5,508 bases of DNA. Origin: an uncultured Clostridia bacterium. Its GTDB lineage: Bacteria; Bacillota; Clostridia; Oscillospirales; Acutalibacteraceae. The translations under genes and the position numbers were made by a program. Below are positions 1-5,508 of this stretch, piece after piece. The DNA is taken from positions 1-5,508 of the forward strand of contig CAMCIX010000125.1 of assembly GCA_945875045.1 (NCBI GenBank), in the 5' to 3' direction. The notes under the pieces were generated by a model. That model was not told the origin of the DNA. It searched no databases and worked only from the letters and a program-made list of their open reading frames with translations. Each line of letters begins with the position of its first letter. Within the stretch, counting starts at the first letter, position 1.

Positions 1-683
1 GGCATAGTATCCAGCAAAACGACTTCATTATCAGTAGCTGAGGAATTGTTGTTATGGTAGATGACATAATCGATCTCGCCGTCAGGCTCTACCAGATTCT
101 GTTTGCTGTATTTGCCGTAGGAGCTGGCTGCACCGCGCACTACGGTAATACCTTTTTCGTCATAATTGCCGTTTTCGGCGGAAGGCTGTCTCAGGTCTCC
201 TTCAGCTGAGATACGCACCTTGTTCAGAAGAGGGGTAGTGTCTATCGGCACATCCTTGCTTGGATCACTTTGGTCTCCTATATCTGCAGAGTAATAAATC
301 GTAGGCATTGTACTGCCGACACCAACATCTTTGATAATCCAGATTATAGTCTGTGTTCCGTCTTCGTTATTTTTAATCTTGTCTGGTTCTGTAAGCGTAC
401 CGCTCGTAATTGTGCCCTGAGTTCCGCCGTTAGTTGAGGATTGGGCATATTCTCCGCCAAAAAAGGAAGAGCCCGGCCTATACTTCAAATATTTAGGCAG
501 TGTGTCCACAATTGTGACGGTAGTCGTTAGCCCCGCCATTCCTACTTGTTCGGATGGGATTGACGGCTTTAATTTGAAGTCCACAACCCTCTGGTTAGAG
601 TCCAGGTTGAATGTTGTTTTCGTGCCTCCACTATCCTTCTGCATAAGCGTCTTGGTTATATTGGTTTCGACGCTGACAACCAG
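1..683 (-). other. DUF11-like modules of the surface protein (second one cut by window edge)
   Basis: Residues about 1057 to 1283. The first module begins near VVSVETNITKTL and reaches TTVTIVDTLPKYLKY (DTLP at 1116-1119). It continues through a beta-rich tail with GTQTIIWIIKDVG and ends near LNKVRISAEGD. A second begins near YGKYSKQNLVEPDGEIDYVI, with GEIDYVIYHNNNSS starting at 1258, and reaches LLDTM at the window edge. The order (Pro/Gly-D-x-[IV]-x-Y-x-[IV], then N-rich turn, then [VL]-D-T-[LM]-P) is the hallmark of DUF11 and related Ig-like stalk domains in Gram-positive surface proteins. Such modules usually occur in tandem, so more are expected to the left. Internal isopeptide crosslinks are possible but not shown. 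Confidence 0.6.
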
Positions 684-3600
684 CAGTGTATCTCCCCATT
701 GCGCCCACTCGGAATTGTGACCGCCGCTCGGTCCGCTTCCGTCAGCGGCATATGTTTGCTTTTCATACCAAGCAGAGCCTTTAATATTCGCACTAATATA
801 ATGATTGCTCGGGAAATCGTTCAATTTTGTTTCGTGGTTCGTCCAATCCGGGATCGTATTAAAAATCGTCTCATTTGTGACTGCCTCAGAGTACCTTTTA
901 TCGTTTTCAAACATAGACTTAGTCCAGACTCGGGAGGTAGACGCCAGCATATAGGTTTTACCCACCCGAGACATATCGTCACTGAGCTTCATACCGACAG
1001 TACCGGCAAAGTATAAGTCCATATCTTTTTCTATACCCGGGCCTTTAAAGCAATAAAGAATACCGACGCACAGATATCCCGGCGGTATATCATTAACGGT
1101 ATCATAAAATAGCAAATTATCCTCATAGGTGTGCTGTAGCTCTTCATCACTTTTCCAATCGCTTCCGTCTTCTTTGGTGGCATACAGCACTTCCATAGTA
1201 ATTCCTTTACCTTGGATATCCCAACTAAGGAGCATTTTCTCTTCCCCGGTAGGTTTAAAGGCACTGCCATAGAATTTGGTCAGGTTCGTGCCCCAATAGA
1301 GAAGATTGTCCGTTTCCGTTTTCGCGGAGTAGCTAAAGCCGCCGTAGAAATAGAGCTCTGTTCCCGGGAATGCAATGTCCAGTCCGTTAAATTGGCTATC
1401 AGTTCCAACACCCTTAATAAAGTTTGCGTCGCCCGAATAGGCAACACGGTTTTGAATAGCACCGGATAATCCCAAAGCAACTGTTTGGGTTAATATGTCG
1501 TCGTTGCGTATTATCTGTTTATCATTGGTTCCTTTTGGATCATTGAAATCCGTGCCGCCGAGCGAGGTTGCTTTCATATTTATTGCTTTTATAGTAGTTG
1601 TAAAATGGCCTTGTCCATGATCTTTGACAATATCGAAATCAGGTTCCTGATTTTCGCCGGTTTCACCGATTTTGTTATAAGGCTGCACAATCCATAGCTC
1701 TCCTGCGGAAAAGCATCCGATTCCCAAAGCCTCGCCGTAAGCGCCCATTACTCCATCGCCGTTTTTAAGCGGCATATTGTCCACATCAATATCATAATCT
1801 TTTACCGTAATACTGACGGTATTACCTCTCTGTACGGCGCTCCAATTGCCTCCGTCGTAACAAGAATTATTACCCGAACCTTTATTCCAAGGTGCTAAAG
1901 CCTGAGCGCCATAACTATCTAAAATTATACGGTCATCCGCATTTGTTTCACCGTAGCCTGTCGGACTGTTGGCGTCACAGCTCCACAGGAGAGGCTTATA
2001 ATAGTTGTTTACATCTACAGTATCGCCCGAACTATATGGACTTGACGGATTTGGGGCGTCAATTGTATATTTCGAATCAAGCACTATATCGAAAGTGATA
2101 GGAGTTCCATTAGGAAGCTCTATGCCCTTAAAGCCCTTGCTCGAATTATCGTTATAGATCTGAAGTGTTATGCCCATTTTGATTGCACGGCCGACAACAC
2201 TTCCTTCCATATATCCGTCTCCATATCTTTGTGCTATCTCATTTCCCGAATTAAAGTTAAAGGTAGCTTTATAGGAAGAGTCGCCTTTGAGTTGAATATT
2301 ATATTTAGGTGCGGCGGATACAGTGATTTTTTCTGCCGTTACTGTTTTCTTTTCAATAGTTTTATGGTTCGTACACTCGGCCCAATCTAACTCAGGCATT
2401 GCTGTCTTGGCATCAGCGCCTTGTATAGATGATGAATTGGGTATAATGTAACTTTTTGTTGTCGTTGCCGTTACATCTATTCCTGCGCAGAAACGCGTTT
2501 CTTTACTACATTCAACCGCCCAACAACCGGTAATCTGCGTTGACCCGCTCCACTCTCTGCAACCGCTTATCGCACCGTTAGCGTTAGTTTCGATTACAGC
2601 GCAATTAGAAAACGTAGCTGTATTTCCCCTTTCAACACAACCGGTAATTCCGCCGCTGTTAGCCCCCCAATTTGCAGTTCCTGCCAACTGCGAGTTTATT
2701 ATCATAACATTTGATACGGTTATATCGTGAACTTTATCGAACAATGTTCCAACCCATGAATCATCAGAACCAGAAACATAGACATTTACAAATCTAACAT
2801 TTGTAATAACCGCACCGTCGAGGGCCACATTTATAAACCCGTTACCTTTAATATACAGATTGCTTATTGTATATCCGTTACCGTTGAAATTACCCTCGAA
2901 ACCCACAGAAGGTGTATTCCATAAATTATATCCGTTTGTATTATCTGCATCGGGTGACCATTCGCCGGTCTTATTAAAAACGATGTCGTTTTTCAGAACA
3001 TAGTAAGCAGGTCCATTCTCATTTTTACCGCCGTCATTAACCATTTTGTAAAGCTGGTCTGCAGTTGCGATTTGATAAGGATCTGCCTTTGTGCCGCTGC
3101 CGCCGGGCGAAGCATATGACCCTTTATAGGAAAACAATGTATCGGAATATGTGGGATAGTTATTACCATCGCCGACAACCCATACGCCATCCCATTTACT
3201 GTGCTCCATAGCTGCGCTGATAATCGGCGCGAAGGTATCGCGATTTTTCATTGATTTGACTTTTATCGTAAGATTTTCCGTAAAGTCTCCGGGTACTACA
3301 GATTTGTTGGCGTCTGTCGTACTATAGTGCTTATAGCAAGTCAAAACTTGACATTGAGTTGCCACATTGTTAATTTTTCTTATTTCATTAGTCAACTTCG
3401 GTTCGTAACCGGTAGTCTGATCCATCCAACCCATAGACGATTGAACAAATTCAGCTTGTTCCGAAGTAAGAGGCAAGACAAATTCCAGCTTTACCCTGGC
3501 GTCGGTGTATCTATCATCTTTATTATAGGGCGACATATCGACTTTAAACCTATAAGTAACGGTATCAAACGTACGGACGATCTTGTTATTCGAACCGGAA

Positions 3601-3851
3601 TCGTTGCCCGGGGCATCATTTTCGTCAAAGCCTTCGACCCCGTCGGAATATTCTACGACGCTGATACTTCTGACATAGGCGTCGTCACCTTCCAGCGCTT
3701 TACTCTCCTGTGTGACGGCAGGCAGAATAAGAGCATATGTAGTACAAAAGACCACAACTGCCGCCAAAAAGGACATAACCCTATACCACAGCTTTTTCAT
3801 TTGGCGCGCTTTTGTATATTTCTCTACGCCTCGCTGAGTATCTCTCTCCAT
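1..3851 (-). CDS. Giant modular cell-surface (adhesin-like) protein, 3' end beyond window
   Basis: Seen: the minus-strand frame starting at ATG 3851-3849 stays open to the left edge, giving 1283 full codons without a stop; the preceding in-frame stop is TAG at 3878-3876. Layout: basic N-terminus and hydrophobic export segment (residues 1-47, with TTYALILPAVT); beta-rich N-domain (about 60-240, with KIVRTFDTVTYRF near 90-102 and FVLPLTSEQAEF at 124-135); GLUG-like beta-helix (about 249-460); beta segment with KGFKGIELPNGTPITFDIVL (about 504-603); unassigned beta-rich stretch (about 604-1055); DUF11-like modules from about 1057, with DTLP at 1116-1119 and DTM at 1281-1283. Family knowledge: proteins with this N-terminus and such modules are large exported, often wall-anchored proteins of gut Clostridia. 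Inferred role: adhesion or matrix interaction; the ligand is unknown. The start at 3851 keeps the basic region typical of the family; Met18 (3800-3798) is a less likely start because it would cut into it. There is no enzyme motif I recognise. The cell-wall anchor, if any, is off-window. Confidence 0.88.
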   Translation of the reverse strand, partial: MERDTQRGVEKYTKARQMKKLWYRVMSFLAAVVVFCTTYALILPAVTQESKALEGDDAYVRSISVVEYSDGVEGFDENDAPGNDSGSNNKIVRTFDTVTYRFKVDMSPYNKDDRYTDARVKLEFVLPLTSEQAEFVQSSMGWMDQTTGYEPKLTNEIRKINNVATQCQVLTCYKHYSTTDANKSVVPGDFTENLTIKVKSMKNRDTFAPIISAAMEHSKWDGVWVVGDGNNYPTYSDTLFSYKGSYASPGGSGTKADPYQIATADQLYKMVNDGGKNENGPAYYVLKNDIVFNKTGEWSPDADNTNGYNLWNTPSVGFEGNFNGNGYTISNLYIKGNGFINVALDGAVITNVRFVNVYVSGSDDSWVGTLFDKVHDITVSNVMIINSQLAGTANWGANSGGITGCVERGNTATFSNCAVIETNANGAISGCREWSGSTQITGCWAVECSKETRFCAGIDVTATTTKSYIIPNSSSIQGADAKTAMPELDWAECTNHKTIEKKTVTAEKITVSAAPKYNIQLKGDSSYKATFNFNSGNEIAQRYGDGYMEGSVVGRAIKMGITLQIYNDNSSKGFKGIELPNGTPITFDIVLDSKYTIDAPNPSSPYSSGDTVDVNNYYKPLLWSCDANSPTGYGETNADDRIILDSYGAQALAPWNKGSGNNSCYDGGNWSAVQRGNTVSITVKDYDIDVDNMPLKNGDGVMGAYGEALGIGCFSAGELWIVQPYNKIGETGENQEPDFDIVKDHGQGHFTTTIKAINMKATSLGGTDFNDPKGTNDKQIIRNDDILTQTVALGLSGAIQNRVAYSGDANFIKGVGTDSQFNGLDIAFPGTELYFYGGFSYSAKTETDNLLYWGTNLTKFYGSAFKPTGEEKMLLSWDIQGKGITMEVLYATKEDGSDWKSDEELQHTYEDNLLFYDTVNDIPPGYLCVGILYCFKGPGIEKDMDLYFAGTVGMKLSDDMSRVGKTYMLASTSRVWTKSMFENDKRYSEAVTNETIFNTIPDWTNHETKLNDFPSNHYISANIKGSAWYEKQTYAADGSGPSGGHNSEWAQWGDTLLVVSVETNITKTLMQKDSGGTKTTFNLDSNQRVVDFKLKPSIPSEQVGMAGLTTTVTIVDTLPKYLKYRPGSSFFGGEYAQSSTNGGTQGTITSGTLTEPDKIKNNEDGTQTIIWIIKDVGVGSTMPTIYYSADIGDQSDPSKDVPIDTTPLLNKVRISAEGDLRQPSAENGNYDEKGITVVRGAASSYGKYSKQNLVEPDGEIDYVIYHNNNSSATDNEVVLLDTM
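2472..3107 (-). other. GLUG-like beta-helix domain of the surface protein
   Basis: Residues about 249-460. It opens with the typical lead-in GTKADPYQIATADQLYKM (253-270). FEGNFNGNGYTISNLYI (318-334) follows, which matches the F-x-G-x-F-[ND]-G-N-G-x-T-I-x-N-L signature that precedes GLUG repeats in bacterial surface proteins. The rungs then recur as ISNL (329), ITNV (349), VSNV (379), FSNC (414) and ITGC (440). Interleaved with them are glycine turns such as WVGTLFDKV (366-374) and SGGITGC (399-405). This is the pattern of a right-handed parallel beta-helix or solenoid. In this family such regions act as stalks or carbohydrate/protein-binding surfaces; which applies here cannot be told. Confidence 0.72.
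2493..2648 (-). repeat. Two 26-residue repeats with aligned cysteines
   Basis: Residues 402-427 and 428-453 of the surface protein align without gaps at key positions: I402/I428, G404/G430, C405/C431, C417/C443 and E421/E447. Each unit contains I-[ST]-G-C, then 11 residues, then C. The repeat is visible at protein level only; the DNA has diverged. It forms the last rungs of the beta-helix region. C448, C455 and C493 follow shortly after. Confidence 0.6.
3705..3851 (-). other. N-terminal export segment with YALILPA motif
   Basis: Residues 1-49 of the surface protein. A basic stretch (R3, R7, K11, K14, R16, K19, K20, R24) precedes a hydrophobic core from about V25 to V46, read as WYRVMSFLAAVVV followed by FCTTYALILPAVT. 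The length and charge pattern fit a Sec-type signal with an extended N-region. No clean A-x-A cleavage site stands out, so it could be cleaved near P44-A45 or kept as a membrane anchor. From memory, near-identical ALILPAIT/V segments recur at the N-termini of many very large surface proteins in gut Clostridia. That recurrence supports both the start codon and the surface location. Confidence 0.8.
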
Positions 3852-3997
3852 ATTCCGGCCACAACCCTTCACTTTCTAACATTCGAAATATATATTCCCA
3901 TTGGAATCAATATCTGTACCTTGCAATGATCGAAAACAAGACCTTTAACAATTTGATTTGTTATCTGCCGTTATTTGCCTAAATAATCTTACAATAA
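3852..3997. other. Intergenic region with short AT-rich inverted repeats
   Basis: This 146-bp gap separates the two minus-strand genes. Perfect short inverted repeats are at 3971-3976/3981-3986 (TTATTT, loop GCCT, AAATAA), 3946-3951/3958-3963 (TAACAA, loop TTTGAT, TTGTTA) and 3894-3898/3903-3907 (ATTCC, loop CATT, GGAAT). A fourth, 3981-3987/3997-4003, overlaps the stop codon of the galactosidase and shares an arm with the first. None is GC-rich or followed by a T-run, so no classical intrinsic terminator is supported. I found no -35/-10 pair with good spacing on the minus strand. The gap could therefore carry a weak promoter or be transcribed through. Confidence 0.4.
3865..3870 (-). promoter_or_regulatory. 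Probable ribosome binding site of the surface protein
   Basis: On the minus strand GAAGGG lies 13 nt before the ATG at 3851. It is the only purine-rich Shine-Dalgarno-like stretch near that start. The spacing is longer than the usual 5-10 nt, so the site is plausible rather than certain. The alternative Met codon at 3800 has no better site in front of it. Confidence 0.45.
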
Positions 3998-5508
3998 TTA
4001 TTTGAGCTTAAACACAGCCGTAACCGACTGATTTTCACGGTCGTTTACAAAATGCCAGCCTATATTCATAAGGTAATCGCCGCCGAAGCGCTTATCGCTG
4101 CCGTCAAGAGTGTAAACCGCTGTTTCGTCCAGTCCCTCAAGCAGGATATATTCATCGGGCGCGTAGGCGGTCGCCCTACTGCTGTTAAGGGTGAGTATCA
4201 CGGTGCTTTTATCCTCCGAAATAAACTCGATAGCGCAAACATCGCTGTCAAAGGGGGATTTTAAGCGGTAGCAGTCTCCCTTGTGGAATACCTCGCCTAA
4301 TTCGCGGTAGGTCTTTATCGCCTTTTCGGCGGTTTTAAGCTCCTCCTCGGTGCATTTGTTAAGGTCAAGTTCAAAGCCGAACTGTCCCGCCAAGGCTACG
4401 TTACAGCGCATTTCAAAGCTTGTGATTCTTCCCACCTGATGGTTAGGCACAGCCGAAACGTGCGCACCCATTGTACTGAACGGGTAAACAATGCTTGTGC
4501 CGTACTGGATTTTAAGCCGCTCCACCGCGTCGCTGTCGTCGCTCGTCCAGGTCTGGGGCATATAGTAAAGCATACCCGCGTCGAATCTCGAACCGCCGCT
4601 CGCGCAGCTTTCAAAAAGGATATTCGGGAAACGCTGTGTTATTGTTTCAAGCACCCTGTAAAGCCCTAAAATATAGCGGTGCATTACCTCGCCCTGACGC
4701 GCCCCGTCTAAGAGTGCGGAGCCGGGCGCGGACATATAGCGGTTCATATCCCACTTAACGTATTCGATATTCGCGCGGCTTAAAATTCCGCTTAGAGTAT
4801 CTATTATATAATCGCATACGTCCTCTCTCGAAAGGTCGAGGGTGTACTGATTTCTCACCTGATAGGACTCTCTGCCCTCTGTATGTATAATCCAGTTGGG
4901 GTGATTCTTAATAAGCTCCGTTCCGGGGTTTACCATTTCAGGCTCAAACCAAAGCCCAAAATGCATACCGAGGGCGTTTATGCGCTTTGCAAGACCCTCT
5001 AAGCCGTTCGGCAGTCGGTCGCGGTTTTCGTACCAGTCACCGAGACCGCAGCTATCATTAATGCGGGAACTAAACCAGCCGTCGTCAAGCACCATTGTGT
5101 CAATTCCGATTTTTGCGGCTTTCTCGGCGATTGCGACTATCTTATCCTCGTCAAAATCAAAGTAGGTGGCTTCCCAGTTATTTATAAGCACAAAGCGCTC
5201 TGTATCTCTGTATTTGCCCCTGCAAAGGCGAGTGCGGTAGAGCTTGTGGTAAATGCGCGACATCTCACCCAAGCCGTTTGCGGAATAAACCAGCACCGCC
5301 TCGGGGGTTTGGAAGCTCTCGCCCTTTTCCAAAACAAACTGAAAATTAGTCGGATTAATTCCTATGTAAGCGCGGGTACCGTTATATGTGTTTTTCTCCG
5401 CTCCCGCTGTAAAGTTACCGCTGTAAACAAGGTTGAAGCCGTAAACATTGCCGTGGTTTTCGGTTGCGTTTTTATCGCAAAGAGCAATAAAAGGATTGTG
5501 CATCGCAC
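3998..5508 (-). CDS. Alpha-galactosidase, glycoside hydrolase family 36, 5' end beyond window
   Basis: Hydrolyses terminal alpha-1,6-galactose from raffinose, stachyose, melibiose or galactomannan-type substrates by a retaining mechanism (family knowledge). Seen, numbering from the in-window Met at 5503: HNPFIAL (2-8) and YGFNLVYSGNF (21-31) of the N-terminal beta-sandwich; the barrel, starting near FVLINNWEATYFDF; LDDGWF (139-144); FGLWFEPEM (182-190); YVKWDMNR with nucleophile D252; FESCASGGSRFD (297-308); WTSDDSDAVERL with acid/base D322; and a C-terminal beta domain ending VFKLK before TAA at 4000-3998. The D252-D322 spacing of 70 and about 250 residues after the nucleophile match what I recall of full-length enzymes of about 730 residues, so roughly 225 N-terminal residues lie beyond the right edge. 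The Met at 5503 aligns inside the protein and is not the start. No signal peptide can be judged; these enzymes are usually cytoplasmic. All key residues are present, so it should be active. The gene looks GC-richer than its neighbour. Confidence 0.95.
   Translation of the reverse strand, partial: AMHNPFIALCDKNATENHGNVYGFNLVYSGNFTAGAEKNTYNGTRAYIGINPTNFQFVLEKGESFQTPEAVLVYSANGLGEMSRIYHKLYRTRLCRGKYRDTERFVLINNWEATYFDFDEDKIVAIAEKAAKIGIDTMVLDDGWFSSRINDSCGLGDWYENRDRLPNGLEGLAKRINALGMHFGLWFEPEMVNPGTELIKNHPNWIIHTEGRESYQVRNQYTLDLSREDVCDYIIDTLSGILSRANIEYVKWDMNRYMSAPGSALLDGARQGEVMHRYILGLYRVLETITQRFPNILFESCASGGSRFDAGMLYYMPQTWTSDDSDAVERLKIQYGTSIVYPFSTMGAHVSAVPNHQVGRITSFEMRCNVALAGQFGFELDLNKCTEEELKTAEKAIKTYRELGEVFHKGDCYRLKSPFDSDVCAIEFISEDKSTVILTLNSSRATAYAPDEYILLEGLDETAVYTLDGSDKRFGGDYLMNIGWHFVNDRENQSVTAVFKLK

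Noticed and set aside
502..1016. Two plus-strand open frames of 72 and 105 codons
   Set aside because: Both are antisense to the DUF11-like part and neighbouring segment of the surface protein and have low-complexity, motif-free translations.
1031..1480. Minus-strand and plus-strand short frames in this interval
   Set aside because: They overlap the long surface-protein frame in other phases. No start signal or domain supports them.
3798..3800. Alternative start (Met18) of the surface protein
   Set aside because: It would remove most of the basic region typical of this family and has no better ribosome binding site than the ATG at 3851.
3327..3929. Plus-strand open frame of 200 codons
   Set aside because: It lies almost entirely opposite the surface-protein frame. 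Its translation shows no recognisable domain, and the minus-strand frame explains the sequence with clear motifs.
3905..3950. Sigma-A-type promoter for the surface gene
   Set aside because: TTGTTT and GATATT are present on the minus strand but with a 19-nt spacer, and other pairs are worse. The match is too weak to annotate.
3946..3986. Intrinsic terminator after the galactosidase gene
   Set aside because: The inverted repeats are only 6 bp, purely or mostly A-T, and not followed by a T-run on the minus strand.
4396..5165. Short frames on both strands inside the galactosidase gene
   Set aside because: They are shadows of the GH36 coding sequence, which has intact catalytic motifs throughout this interval.
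5501..5503. ATG as start of the alpha-galactosidase
   Set aside because: The following HNPFIAL motif sits in the middle of GH36 proteins, after about 225 residues. The frame is open to the window edge, so the true start is further right.

Overview
The window holds two genes, both on the minus strand. Each runs off an edge, so both are partial. The window suggests a gut-type low-to-mid GC Gram-positive bacterium of the class Clostridia (Ruminococcaceae/Oscillospiraceae or Lachnospiraceae-like). Evidence for this is the very characteristic N-terminus of the surface protein (a basic stretch, WYRVMSFLAAVVV, then TTYALILPAVT), the modular adhesin architecture typical of that group, and a GH36 alpha-galactosidase of the Firmicutes type. 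The taxonomic call is inference; there is no rRNA or marker gene here.

Right part (3998-5508): the C-terminal two thirds of a GH36 alpha-galactosidase. It carries the end of the N-terminal beta-sandwich, the whole catalytic barrel with the KWDMNR nucleophile motif and the SDDSDA acid/base motif, and the C-terminal beta domain. The N-terminal part (about 225 residues) lies beyond the right edge.

Gap (3852-3997): 146 bp, AT-rich, with several short inverted repeats but no convincing promoter and no GC-rich terminator.

Left part (1-3851): one uninterrupted reading frame of 1283 complete codons, with its start in the window and its end beyond the left edge. I translated this frame codon by codon and found no stop. 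It encodes a giant exported, probably cell-wall-associated protein. In order it has an N-terminal export segment, an N-terminal beta-rich domain, a GLUG-like beta-helix region with an unusual cysteine ladder, several beta-rich segments I cannot assign, and at least two DUF11-like modules ending in DTLP/DTMP. Any sorting signal (LPXTG or other) would be outside the window.

How they may work together: the enzyme gene is immediately upstream of the adhesin-like gene in the same direction. A shared theme of attachment to and use of alpha-galactoside-containing plant or host glycans is possible, but it rests only on adjacency. The two genes also differ visibly in base composition (the GH36 gene is GC-richer), so they may have separate histories. 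No RNA genes, mobile elements, CRISPR arrays or complete transcription units were recognised.
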